From an uncultured bacterium (GTDB taxonomy: Bacteria; Verrucomicrobiota; Lentisphaeria; Oligosphaerales; Oligosphaeraceae), in the NCBI GenBank assembly GCA_902776645.1, contig CACYQT010000066.1, forward strand, positions 1 to 32,503: a stretch of DNA of 32,503 bases, in the 5' to 3' direction. Every line of letters starts with the position of its first letter. The first letter of the stretch is position 1. Below the pieces are notes generated by a model. That model saw only the letters and a list, made by a program, of their open reading frames with translations. It searched no databases and was not told the DNA's origin. Position numbers and translations under genes: made by a program. Shown piece by piece: positions 7,760-15,233 of this stretch.

Positions 7760-8609
7760 ATGTGGCTTGGATTGGCACTGGGGGGGATGGCGTCGTTGTT
7801 TCTGGCGCTGTCCTATACGTTTTCGGGCATGTCCGTCAGGCGTTGCAAAGACGTCGGGACGTTCGGGCTGCTGTGCCGCGCCCATGTCGTCATGGGCGTG
7901 TTGTCGCTCATCGGCCTGCCGTTCATCTGGACGCCGACGCTGGCGACGCATTTCGGCGACTACGCCCTGATCATGCTTCTGGCGATCGTCTTCTATCTGT
8001 TCGGGCAGTTCTGCCTGTTCATGGCGCAACGGACGGTCGACGCGAGCCGCGTCGTCCCGTTGCTCGGCATGAAACTGCTGGTATTGGCGGTGTTGAATCT
8101 ATTGATCATGCCGCATCTCACGGGAGCGAAGGCGGAAAGCTACGGTGTTTTCCAATGGCTTGGCATCTTCCTTACGGTGGGGGCCGCCTTCATTCTGAAC
8201 AAGGCGGGGCAGCGGATTCCGTGGCAGAGCCTCTGCTGGGTCGGCATGACGTGTCTGGGCTATGCATCGTCTGACACGTGCATTACGATGTTCGTGCGTC
8301 GTCTGCAGGCGATTGGCGAGACGGCTGGCGACGCCGCGTTGGCGGGGCTTGCGCGGCCGTCCGTGGCGGCCGCGTTCATCACCTACGTGCTTTGCGGCGT
8401 GGCGGGAGTCCTGCTTCGCGCGCATCGGGACGGTCAACGGCAACATCGTTCAGAGCACGCGTGGCATCATCGCGATTCTGATAGGCGCACTACTGGCGGC
8501 GCTTGGCTTTACGGAACTTGAGGAGAAGGTCGGTGTCCAAGTATGGATACGCAGGATGATCGCCGGCGTGATGATGTTTTTGGCCATCGTGGCGTTTAAC
8601 TGGAAGTAG
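7760..8609 (+). CDS. EamA/DMT-type membrane transporter, frameshifted near its 3' end
   Basis: The frame starting at ATG 7760 encodes about seven membrane segments in the arrangement of EamA-family drug/metabolite transporters, up to the segment ending CGVAGVLLR. It then loses hydrophobicity and stops at 8521. The next frame carries the expected remainder: GTVNGNIVQSTRG, a membrane segment, and a last one ending at the TAG at 8607-8609. Joining them gives about 282 residues, close to the usual size. The switch lies at the alternating CGCGCGC run at 8417-8423, consistent with loss of one CG or gain of one base. It may be a real mutation making a pseudogene, or a sequence error. The start follows the ACT terminator; AGAAGG lies about 11 bases upstream. 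The substrate is unknown. Confidence 0.7.
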
Positions 8610-8614
8610 AAGTT

Positions 8615-8657
8615 CTAGAAATCTAGAATCCTAGAAGTCTAGAATCCTAGAAAACTA
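8615..8657. repeat. CTAGAANN tandem array A (8-bp units)
   Basis: Five perfect 8-bp steps run CTAGAAAT, CTAGAATC, CTAGAAGT, CTAGAATC, CTAGAAAA, followed by CTA. They begin five bases after the stop of the transporter. The trailing CTA (8655-8657) is, on the minus strand, the TAG stop of the converging gene. An almost identical array lies at 19991-20030, also between converging genes. Confidence 0.9.
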
Positions 8658-8921
8658 ATGAAAGGTATATAATTGTTTGTCTTCCAGAATCTCTTCCATA
8701 TCTTTCTTGTAGTTCCAGTTTTCAGGCACTTTCAGGAGGCCTGTAGCTGAACGTGTTAATGGGCCAATGGGAATGGTCTTCTTGTTATATTTCATTTGAG
8801 CTTGGGTCAAGATAAACGCAGAGAACATTTGAGTTATGCTGACGTGCTCTTCAGAAGCCATCTGGCGGGCAAGGTTTGCGATTGTTTTGGGTGGATGTAA
8901 AATTATTTTCGTTGTTGTCAT
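8655..8921 (-). CDS. Small antitoxin-like (possible ribbon-helix-helix) protein
   Basis: From the ATG at 8921 the product is 88 residues. This start is preferred to one ten codons upstream because GGAGAG stands five bases before it. The N-terminal strand TTTKIILHPP followed by two helices (residues about 12-38) looks like a ribbon-helix-helix DNA-binding fold. The tail GLLKVPENWNYKKDMEEILE resembles the toxin-neutralising tails of VapB/CopG-like antitoxins. No toxin gene is adjacent: the downstream side converges on the transporter and the upstream side is the divergent phosphatase-fold gene. The fold and role are inference; the gene itself is likely real. The region is AT-richer than its surroundings. 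Confidence 0.6.
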   Translation of the reverse strand: MTTTKIILHPPKTIANLARQMASEEHVSITQMFSAFILTQAQMKYNKKTIPIGPLTRSATGLLKVPENWNYKKDMEEILEDKQLYTFH

Positions 8922-9097
8922 AGAATCTCTCCATATATCAATTTTAATCAAAATAAATTAAGTTGTCATAAGAATAAATCAAGGAAGAAAAATTTATTGT
9001 TTTAGAGTTTTTTGCGTTTTTTTTAGAAAAAATTACATTATGTATCTATTAGTTGGTGTTTTTAGGATTATGTACTAAAAATGAAAAGTGAGGAATC

Positions 9098-9919
9098 ATG
9101 GATGTTCCTTTAAAACGAATGCCTGGCGCGGAACTGCGCATCATGACAAGCAATATCTGGGGCGACTATTTCGGCAATCCGCCGCATGAGCGGGAGGACG
9201 CCCTGGCGGACGTTTTTCTGCGCTATCTGCCCGACACGCTGGCCATGCAGGAAGTGACGGCGAACTGGTGGAAGTCGCGGCTGTTCGAACGTCTGAAAGA
9301 CGAATACGCCGTCGTGGAAGGCGACGGGCCGGACCAGACGAACCACATCCCGTTGCTTTACCGTCGCGACAGTCTGGAGCTGCTGGACGGCGGCTGGCAG
9401 CAGTACCATGTCAAACTGGATCGTAGCAAAGGCTTCACATGGGGCTTGTTCAAGGATAGGAAAACGGGCAAGACGTTCGTCGGCTATTCGACGCATTTCT
9501 GGTGGAAGGGATCGGATGAGAGCAACTACATCCGCACGGTGAACGCGGAGAAGCTCATGGCGAAAATGACGGAGCTGCGGACAAAATACGACTGCCCCGT
9601 GGTCGGCGGCGGCGATTTCAACTGCAACGTCTCCTCCGATCCGTTCAAGCTCATGGCGGAGTATGGTTTTGAAAGCGTGCAGGAATTCGCGGAAATCGCC
9701 TCGCCGGAATGCTCGCACCATGGCGATCCGAAGCGTGGCGACGACGGAAAATACCATGGGCAGCCACGCCCCGAAAACAATGTGAAGGCGTATTCCATCG
9801 ACCATCTGGTCGCCTACAAGCCGCGCATCCGCGCTTTGGGCGAATATGTGATTCTGGATCAGGACGCGTTGGACGCGACGGACCATTCGCCGATTTTCAC
9901 GGATATTGTGTTGAAGTAA
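9098..9919 (+). CDS. Endonuclease/exonuclease/phosphatase family protein
   Basis: The 273-residue product has the metal-dependent EEP fold signatures in order: TSNIWG (about 17-22) with the metal-site Asn, MQEV (about 50) with the catalytic Glu, GGGDFNC (about 170) with Asp/Asn, SIDHLVA (about 230) and the terminal ATDHSPIFTDI with the catalytic Asp-His pair. Such enzymes cleave phosphodiesters or phosphomonoesters of nucleic acids, lipids or inositol phosphates. There is no signal peptide, so a cytoplasmic location is expected. GAGG precedes the ATG by five bases. It is followed after 28 bases by the thioredoxin gene, probably on the same transcript. The substrate cannot be told. Confidence 0.85.
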   Translation: MDVPLKRMPGAELRIMTSNIWGDYFGNPPHEREDALADVFLRYLPDTLAMQEVTANWWKSRLFERLKDEYAVVEGDGPDQTNHIPLLYRRDSLELLDGGWQQYHVKLDRSKGFTWGLFKDRKTGKTFVGYSTHFWWKGSDESNYIRTVNAEKLMAKMTELRTKYDCPVVGGGDFNCNVSSDPFKLMAEYGFESVQEFAEIASPECSHHGDPKRGDDGKYHGQPRPENNVKAYSIDHLVAYKPRIRALGEYVILDQDALDATDHSPIFTDIVLK

Positions 9920-9947
9920 TAGGAAGACAATCAAAAAGGAGCCAAAG

Positions 9948-10466
9948 ATGAATTTTCACAAAGGATTGATGATGTTGTTGTTGGCCGCCGTTTTCGCCAT
10001 GCCGGCGTTTGCGCAGGAAGAGGCCAAGGCGGAGAATTGGCTGGAGAAGCGTTTCGGCAAGGAGCTCGTGAACGCGAAGGGCGAGAAAGTCGCGGCCGCG
10101 ACGCTTAAAGGCAAGACGGTCGGCATCTATTTCTCCGCCCATTGGTGCCCCCCGTGCCGCAAGTTCACGCCGCAGCTGGTCGCGTTCCGCGACGCTGTCG
10201 CCAAGCAGAATTTTGAAATCGTCTTCGTGAGTTTCGACAAAGACAAAGAGGCCATGGCCGGCTACATGAAGGAGACGAAGATGGGCTGGCTGGCGATTCC
10301 GTTCGATGCCGCACAGCGGAAGGCCGTGGCGGATGAATTCGACGTGCACAGTATTCCGACGCTGATCATTCTGGACAAGGATGGCAAGACGATCACGAAG
10401 AGCGGTCGCGGCGATGTGACGACCAAAGGCAACGAAGCCCTGAAAGGCTGGACGACGAAGAAATAA
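9948..10466 (+). CDS. Exported thioredoxin-like protein (TlpA/nucleoredoxin type)
   Basis: The 172-residue product starts with a signal peptide cleaved near AFA-QE (residue 22). The thioredoxin fold carries the redox motif WCPPC at 66-70 within SAHWCPPCRKF, a form typical of nucleoredoxin/TlpA-like proteins. The cis-proline region SIPTLIILDKDGK lies about residue 140. It would catalyse thiol-disulfide exchange in the periplasm. AAGGAG stands seven bases before the ATG. It ends in a bidirectional terminator shared with the converging PPOX-fold gene. Confidence 0.9.
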   Translation: MNFHKGLMMLLLAAVFAMPAFAQEEAKAENWLEKRFGKELVNAKGEKVAAATLKGKTVGIYFSAHWCPPCRKFTPQLVAFRDAVAKQNFEIVFVSFDKDKEAMAGYMKETKMGWLAIPFDAAQRKAVADEFDVHSIPTLIILDKDGKTITKSGRGDVTTKGNEALKGWTTKK

Positions 10467-10481
10467 AACCGCTTGAAGGCT

Positions 10482-10525
10482 AAAAAACGACGGCCCCGAT
10501 TCATGATTGAACCGGGGCCGTTTTG
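10482..10525. terminator. Bidirectional rho-independent terminator
   Basis: The stem ACGGCCCCG (10490-10498) pairs with CGGGGCCGT (10513-10521). An A tract stands on the left side (10482-10487) and a T tract on the right, so it can serve both the thioredoxin gene and the converging gene at 10552. Confidence 0.9.
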
Positions 10526-10551
10526 CTTTATGCAACGGTTTCCTGCAACCG

Positions 10552-11115
10552 TCAGAATTCGAAGCGGGTGACCGTGCCGTCCGCACCGGAGATTTCGGCT
10601 GTGCCGTTCATGATGTAGAAGTGGCCGAGGGAGAAGCCGGTCTCTTCATTGTACATGTTCTTCAGGCCGGGGGCCTTTTCGAAGACGGCCTTGTCCAGTT
10701 CTTCGCCGTTGTCCGGAACGGCACGGCCCGTGATGCGGATCCAGCCGCCGTCCTTCTCTTTGGAGATGCTGACGAGTTCGACGTTCGGATTGACGAGAAT
10801 CTGGCGGTAGGAGTCTTTCTGCTTGCCGATGTGGAAGTAGATGCGGTTGTTATACTTCAGGAAGATGCCGATGGGGCGGACGCGCGGCTGGTCTTTGTCG
10901 GCGGACGCGAAGAAATAGGGGCCGGATTTTTCAAGGAAATCGGCGACTTTGTTGACGGCGTCCACTTTCTTCAAATGCTGAACTTTGAAATTGCCGAAGC
11001 GAGTCGCGCCTGAGACGGCGTCCAATGAACGCGGCCAGGGCTTGCTCACATGCTTGCAGGAAGCCGTGGAAATGACGATGGCGATGGCCAATGCGATGAA
11101 TGACAGATTCTTCAT
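10552..11115 (-). CDS. Pyridoxamine 5'-phosphate oxidase-fold lipoprotein
   Basis: The 187-residue product starts with a lipoprotein signal ending STASC (Cys at residue 20), so it is predicted to be anchored in a membrane outside the cytoplasm. The remainder has the split-barrel flavin-binding pattern of the PNPOx-like family: YFFASADKDQPRVRPIGIFL (about 68-87), then IYFHIGKQKDSYRQILVNPN (about 92-111) and VELVSISK. Members bind FMN, haem or F420 and reduce small substrates. Export as a lipoprotein is unusual for this fold. AAGGAG precedes the ATG by five bases. It lies 24 bases downstream of the AsmA-like gene on the same strand. Confidence 0.8.
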   Translation of the reverse strand: MKNLSFIALAIAIVISTASCKHVSKPWPRSLDAVSGATRFGNFKVQHLKKVDAVNKVADFLEKSGPYFFASADKDQPRVRPIGIFLKYNNRIYFHIGKQKDSYRQILVNPNVELVSISKEKDGGWIRITGRAVPDNGEELDKAVFEKAPGLKNMYNEETGFSLGHFYIMNGTAEISGADGTVTRFEF

Positions 11116-11139
11116 GGATGACTCCTTTTGTCCTGACGG

Positions 11140-12042
11140 TTATTTCTTGCCGGGGATGAGATTCTTCAGGCCTTCTGCGGCGTTCTTGACATTGTCCTTG
11201 ACGTTGTCTTTGAGTTCCTTCGCGCTGTCGCCCAACGATTTGGCGCCGTCTTCAAGGGATTTGACGCCATCCTTTGCGCTGTCGCCGAGGGATTTGATGC
11301 TGTCTTTTGCACCATCACCGAGGGATTTGACGCCATCAACGATGCCTTCGCCGATGGCCTTCGCGCCGTCGAGCAGCAGCTTGCCGGAGCTCTTCAAAAC
11401 GTCGAAGATGGAGAGCAGTGTGGTCTTGAGGGTGATGGCGGCCGCCTGGACCATGCTGATGCCACCTTCCTTCTTGCCAAGGTCTTTGATTTCGATGTCC
11501 GGCAGGACGATCGGGGCTTCCATGCCGCCGGCGATTTTCGCGGAGACGCCGATCTTGCCGTTCGTGACTTTCACGAGATTGACGACGACCTTCTTGCCGC
11601 CTTCTTTTTTCTCTTCCTTTTCTTCCTTCTTCTCTTCATCGGAGGACGGCAGGGAGGAATTGACATTCTCCAGAATCGTGTTGAGGTTGGAATTGCCGAG
11701 GCCGACTTCGTAAGTGATTTCGGGAGCGTCGATAAGGACTTGGTCGATTTCGATGACGTCGCTCATGAGGGAGCCCATATTGACGTTGACGAAAATATGG
11801 CCGAGCGCGAAGGCGTGGTCTGTCTTGTAGCCTTCCGGATTCTTGATGACGAGATTCTTGATCTCAAACTTGCCGCCGAAGACGTTGAAATTGACGTCAT
11901 CTACATGCGCTTCGCATTTCGTGACTTGCGGGACGACGGTGTTGATGCCGGTCTTGACGATCTTGCCAAGGTTCAGGATGATCGCGAACAAGGCGATGAT
12001 CAGAACGACGACGATGATGCCGATGATTTTCAGAGCTTTCAT
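11140..12042 (-). CDS. AsmA-like membrane-anchored protein with 11-residue repeats
   Basis: The 300-residue product has one N-terminal membrane segment (about 6-25). A beta-rich part (about 40-130) follows whose pattern of glycine and amphipathic strands (FGGKFEIKNLVIKNPEGYKT) resembles AsmA/DUF748 outer-membrane biogenesis proteins. A highly charged Glu/Lys stretch lies at about 135-151. From about 227 to 290 there is an 11-residue repeat (VKSLGDGAKDS, IKSLGDSAKDG and relatives). This is the periodicity of amphipathic helices in LEA-like and apolipoprotein-like proteins that lie on lipid surfaces. Function is not established; an envelope lipid-related role is inference. Confidence 0.7.
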   Translation of the reverse strand: MKALKIIGIIVVVLIIALFAIILNLGKIVKTGINTVVPQVTKCEAHVDDVNFNVFGGKFEIKNLVIKNPEGYKTDHAFALGHIFVNVNMGSLMSDVIEIDQVLIDAPEITYEVGLGNSNLNTILENVNSSLPSSDEEKKEEKEEKKEGGKKVVVNLVKVTNGKIGVSAKIAGGMEAPIVLPDIEIKDLGKKEGGISMVQAAAITLKTTLLSIFDVLKSSGKLLLDGAKAIGEGIVDGVKSLGDGAKDSIKSLGDSAKDGVKSLEDGAKSLGDSAKELKDNVKDNVKNAAEGLKNLIPGKK

Positions 12043-12078
12043 AATGGTTCTTTCCTTTATTATTGATGGGTGATAAGA

Positions 12079-12270
12079 TCAAAACAGAAATTCCCTCACG
12101 AGACCGAAGAGGGCGATGCTGAGAAGCACGACGAAGATAAACGTGACGGATTTTCGGATCTGCATCGTGTCGATCCGGCGGACGCGCGTCCGCCGGATGG
12201 TGCGACGCGAACGCGCGCAGACCGCCATGACCGTATGCAGGTCGTATTCCGTTTTGGGTTGATGTGGCAT
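12079..12270 (-). CDS. Small single-pass membrane protein
   Basis: The 63-residue product has a basic, arginine-rich N-terminal half and one hydrophobic segment near the C terminus (SVTFIFVVLLSIALFGLV). GGAG lies four bases before the ATG. It stands 21 bases after the stop of the PilT-like gene, which suggests co-transcription. Part of the arginine-rich segment is encoded by a perfect 26-bp palindrome (12173-12198). It is short and has no recognised relatives, so it could be spurious. Confidence 0.4.
   Translation of the reverse strand: MPHQPKTEYDLHTVMAVCARSRRTIRRTRVRRIDTMQIRKSVTFIFVVLLSIALFGLVREFLF
12173..12198. repeat. Perfect 26-bp GC palindrome
   Basis: The half ATCCGGCGGACGC (12173-12185) is exactly the reverse complement of the half at 12186-12198, with no loop. 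It lies inside the frame of the small membrane protein between the PilT-like and AsmA-like genes. Confidence 0.85.
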
Positions 12271-12291
12271 AAGTCTCCGCCTTCTTGTGGA

Positions 12292-13707
12292 TTACTGAAT
12301 GATGCCGCCGCTGGAGAGGAAGATTCCCTTCAGGTTCATCTGGAGCTGCTGCGGCGTGTCGGAGAACTTGAGGGCGGTTTCCTCCGTGATGTCGCCGTTC
12401 TTCGCCAGCTTGAGGAGGCACTGGTTGAAGGACATCATGCCTTCCTCTTCGCCGCCGGCGATGGCCTGCGGGACTTTTTCAAGCTGGTTGTCGAAAATCA
12501 ATTTCTTGACGATGGACGTGTTGATGAGAATTTCGTTGATCGGCACGACGCCCTGTCCGATGGCGCGAGGCGCAAGTCGCTGGCAGACAATCGCCTGGAG
12601 ACATTCGGAGATGCTCTTGCGGATGGAGTCGCGCTCCTCCAGCGGGAACATGTCGAGAATACGGCTGATGCTCTGCGCGGCGTCTTTCGTGTGGAGCGTC
12701 GTCAAGACCATGTGGCCGGTTTCGGCGGCGGCGAGAGCCGTTTCGAACGTCTCGCGGTTTCTCATTTCGCCGACCATGATGATGTCGGGGTCCTGTCGCA
12801 GGGCATGGATGAGGGCGGAATCGAAGCTTGCGGCGTCCAGGCCGATTTCACGCTGTTCAAAGAAGGAGCGGTTGTCCTGGAACGTGTATTCGATCGGGTC
12901 TTCAATGGTGATGACATGCTGTTCGGACGTGTTGTTGATGTAGTCCAGCATGGCGGCCATGGTCGTGGATTTACCGGACCCCGTCGTTCCCGTCACGAAG
13001 ATGATGCCGTTGCGGAAACTTGCGATCTTCTTCAGGATTTCCGGCAGGTTGACTTCCTTGATGGTTGGCGCTCTGCCTTTGACATAACGGAACGTATAAG
13101 CGGAATTGCCGCGCTGGCGGTGGAGGTTGACACGGAAACGGCCGACGCCTTCTTCCTCCCACGCGAAGTCGAGGTCGCCTTCCTTCTTGTAGATGTCGAA
13201 GCGCCCTTCGGGGATGATCTGCTCGAATGACTTCTCGAAGAAGTATGTGTCGGTCATGATGTTCGTTTCGACCAGCCGTGAATGGACGCGGAGGCGGACG
13301 AACTTGCCTTCGCGGACATGCAGGTCGGAAGCGCCCAGCCCGACGGCGTATTTCAGGATGTCGAAGAAGACGGACGCGTCGCGCCGTGTCTTTTTGACGA
13401 TGAGGGCCAGCTGGCCGCGCTGCCGCTGGATGTGGACGAGAAAGCGCGCGACACCGTCCTCTTCAAGCAGGAAGTCCTCCATGATGAAGTCTTCGCCGTC
13501 GTCGTTGCTTTCTAGTTTTTTGATTTGTTCGTCCGGTAGCAGGTTGCCGGCGAGTTCGAGGAATTTCGTATCGTTCGGCGCGAAGTCCGGAATTTCGCAG
13601 GAGGCGCCTTCGATGCGCAGGACGGCGGGTTTGCCTTCGTAGATCTGGCATTCGGAGGCTTTGTTTTCCATGTAGGCGACCAGCAGGTCGTGAATGACGG
13701 AACGCAT
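12292..13707 (-). CDS. pilT: PilT/PilU-like type IV pilus retraction ATPase with duplicated N-terminal domain
   Basis: From the ATG at 13707 the product is 471 residues, about 120 longer than usual PilT. AAGGAT stands nearby; a GTG 11 codons upstream lies inside the predicted promoter. The ATPase core has Walker A GTTGSGKST (240-248), the Asp box ITIEDPIEY (about 276-284), Walker B IIMVGEM (about 319-325) and the His box TGHMVLTTLHT (about 340-350). The extra length comes from a second copy of the PilT N-terminal domain. Residues about 1-109 and 117-214 both contain an xEGKxxxLRxxx strand, an acidic stretch and GVxRFxVxxxRQRG. The first copy is degenerate. It hexamerises at the pilus base to drive retraction, or regulates another such ATPase. 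Confidence 0.85.
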   Translation of the reverse strand: MRSVIHDLLVAYMENKASECQIYEGKPAVLRIEGASCEIPDFAPNDTKFLELAGNLLPDEQIKKLESNDDGEDFIMEDFLLEEDGVARFLVHIQRQRGQLALIVKKTRRDASVFFDILKYAVGLGASDLHVREGKFVRLRVHSRLVETNIMTDTYFFEKSFEQIIPEGRFDIYKKEGDLDFAWEEEGVGRFRVNLHRQRGNSAYTFRYVKGRAPTIKEVNLPEILKKIASFRNGIIFVTGTTGSGKSTTMAAMLDYINNTSEQHVITIEDPIEYTFQDNRSFFEQREIGLDAASFDSALIHALRQDPDIIMVGEMRNRETFETALAAAETGHMVLTTLHTKDAAQSISRILDMFPLEERDSIRKSISECLQAIVCQRLAPRAIGQGVVPINEILINTSIVKKLIFDNQLEKVPQAIAGGEEEGMMSFNQCLLKLAKNGDITEETALKFSDTPQQLQMNLKGIFLSSGGIIQ

Positions 13708-13753
13708 GGTTTGTATCCTTTTATTGTTGACGGTTGACACTTTTTATTACCAT

Positions 13754-13783
13754 ATAATAAAAAGCAGAAATGGATTTTTTCAA
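13754..13783 (-). promoter_or_regulatory. Predicted promoter of the PilT-like gene
   Basis: On the minus strand TTGAAA (13778-13783) is followed after 18 bp by TATTAT (13754-13759). The start would lie about 40 bases before the ATG at 13707. Confidence 0.5.
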
Positions 13784-13794
13784 GTTATAAGGAT

Positions 13795-13887
13795 GGGACA
13801 ACTGAGACAACTGGGACGACTGGGACTTCAAGGATGGATGGGGCGGAAAATGATTGTCGCCGCTGTCCCATAAGTCCAAGTTGTCCC
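13795..13887. repeat. GGGACAACT tandem array (9-bp) with inverted counterpart
   Basis: Four 9-bp units run GGGACAACT, GAGACAACT, GGGACGACT, GGGACTTCA (13795-13830). After about 35 bases the complementary forms follow, GTCCCATAAGTCC and then AGTTGTCCC (13879-13887), so the whole can fold into a large imperfect hairpin. It fills most of the gap between endonuclease III and the PilT-like promoter. Confidence 0.8.
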
Positions 13888-13923
13888 ACTTAAATCAAAG
13901 TTGCTGGCAAGATTGTAAACTTC

Positions 13924-14568
13924 TCATTCGAGTATTTTGCGACAGATGGCGGCAATGGGGCAGGATTCGCATTCGGGGGAACGCGCCTTGCAGACATAGC
14001 GGCCATGCAGCAGCAGATAGTGGTGCGCGTTCAGCAAGTGCTTCTGCGGAACGCGTTTCAGCAACGCCTCTTCGACGCCTTCGACAGTCGTTTCATGGAC
14101 GAGCCCCGTGCGGTTCGCGACGCGGAAGACATGCGTGTCTACCGCCAATGTCGGCATGCCGTAACCGACGTTCATGACGACGTTCGCTGTCTTCCGGCCG
14201 ACGCCTGGCAGCGTCATCAGCTCTTCGCGCGTCTTCGGAACTTCACCGTTGAAGTCGCTTAACAGCTTCTGGCAGATGCCGATGACGGATTTTGCTTTGT
14301 TGCGGTAAAGACCGATTCGTTTGATGGCCTCCGCGACGCCGTCTTCCCCCAGATCGATGTAGTCCTGGCAGGTCTTGCATTTCTTCCAAAGCTCCTCGGT
14401 GACGACGTTGACCTGCTTGTCCGTCGTCTGCGCGGACAGGACGACGGCGATGAGCAGGTCCAACACGTTGCGATGGTCGAGTTCGCAGCGTGGCGTGACA
14501 TGTTCGGAGAGAATGTCGAAAAGTTGTTCGACTTGGCTTGCCGTGAGAAGTTTTGGTTTCTTGTTCAT
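13924..14568 (-). CDS. nth: Endonuclease III (DNA glycosylase/AP lyase)
   Basis: The 214-residue product matches the normal length of Nth. The helix-hairpin-helix LPGVGRKTANVV carries the catalytic lysine at about 126, and VDTHVFRV carries the catalytic aspartate at 144. Four cysteines at 193, 200, 203 and 209 give the C-x6-C-x2-C-x5-C pattern of its 4Fe-4S cluster. It removes oxidised pyrimidines and nicks abasic sites in base excision repair. Its start lies six bases after the stop of the transporter half-gene, so it is probably co-transcribed with it. Confidence 0.96.
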   Translation of the reverse strand: MNKKPKLLTASQVEQLFDILSEHVTPRCELDHRNVLDLLIAVVLSAQTTDKQVNVVTEELWKKCKTCQDYIDLGEDGVAEAIKRIGLYRNKAKSVIGICQKLLSDFNGEVPKTREELMTLPGVGRKTANVVMNVGYGMPTLAVDTHVFRVANRTGLVHETTVEGVEEALLKRVPQKHLLNAHHYLLLHGRYVCKARSPECESCPIAAICRKILE

Positions 14569-14574
14569 GGTGAC

Positions 14575-15153
14575 TTATATTGAAAAAAGGGCCAGCCCGA
14601 GAAGGCCCGCGATGGTGATTGACAGAATCGTGTTAAGCTTCCATTTGAGTTCGATAATGGCGATGACAATGAAAATAACGACGCCTTGCCAGCAGATGCC
14701 TGGCAACGCCGCGCCTTTCTTCCATAGATTTTTGACGGAACTTGTCAGAACGGAGCCGTCGGCAAAGGAGAGCACGGCGGTGAGAATCATGCCGACGACC
14801 ATCGCGCGGATGCCGAACAGCGCGTTTTTGACATATTTGTTGTCTTGGAAAGCTTTTTTGAAGAACGATACGATGGTTGCGACGGTGAAGCAGGGGAGAA
14901 TCAACGCCAATGTACAACAGATAGCTCCGATGAAGCTGTATTCCGAATAACCGACGTAGGTGGCGGTGTTCAGACCGACGGCACCTGGCGTCATCTGCGC
15001 GAGGGCGATGAGATTCGACATTTCGGGGCCTTCCAGATACGTCGGGACGATCTGGGCCTGCAGCAGCGGGATCATGGCGTAGCCGCCGCCGAAGGTGAAG
15101 GCCCCCGTCTTCAGAAAGATGAAAAACAAATCAAGAAAAGATGGTTCTGGCAT
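14575..15153 (-). CDS. Chromate transporter family protein, short form (half 2)
   Basis: The 192-residue product is a single CHR domain with four to six membrane segments. It has the family motif FGGGYAMIPLL near residue 20 and AQMTPGAVGLNTATYVGY near residue 48-65. Short CHR proteins work as pairs encoded by adjacent genes; the partner is at 15246. The name reflects the family founder; in anaerobes the true substrate is often unknown. It is separated from its partner by two different tandem arrays. It is followed after six bases by nth. Confidence 0.88.
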   Translation of the reverse strand: MPEPSFLDLFFIFLKTGAFTFGGGYAMIPLLQAQIVPTYLEGPEMSNLIALAQMTPGAVGLNTATYVGYSEYSFIGAICCTLALILPCFTVATIVSFFKKAFQDNKYVKNALFGIRAMVVGMILTAVLSFADGSVLTSSVKNLWKKGAALPGICWQGVVIFIVIAIIELKWKLNTILSITIAGLLGLALFSI

Positions 15154-15170
15154 GGAGAAAGTGTTTTTTG

Positions 15171-15215
15171 TACTGGATAGACTGGATGTTCTGGATATTC
15201 CGGATGATTGGAATG
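15171..15215. repeat. NNCTGGATR tandem array (9-bp units)
   Basis: Five 9-bp units run TACTGGATA, GACTGGATG, TTCTGGATA, TTCCGGATG, ATTGGAATG. A two-unit remnant of the same family (TTACTGGAA, GACTGGATA) lies at 20761-20778 between tcdA and the ROK kinase. It sits in the gap between the two chromate-transporter genes. Confidence 0.8.
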
Positions 15216-15233
15216 ATAGAAAAAGACAAAAGT

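Noticed and set aside
12070..13230. Plus-strand frame (386 codons) opposite the PilT-like gene
   Set aside because: Shadow frame; the minus-strand frame has all four ATPase motifs.
13708..13740. Upstream GTG start of the PilT-like gene
   Set aside because: It has no ribosome binding site and lies next to the predicted -10 element. The ATG at 13707 has a well-spaced AAGGAT.
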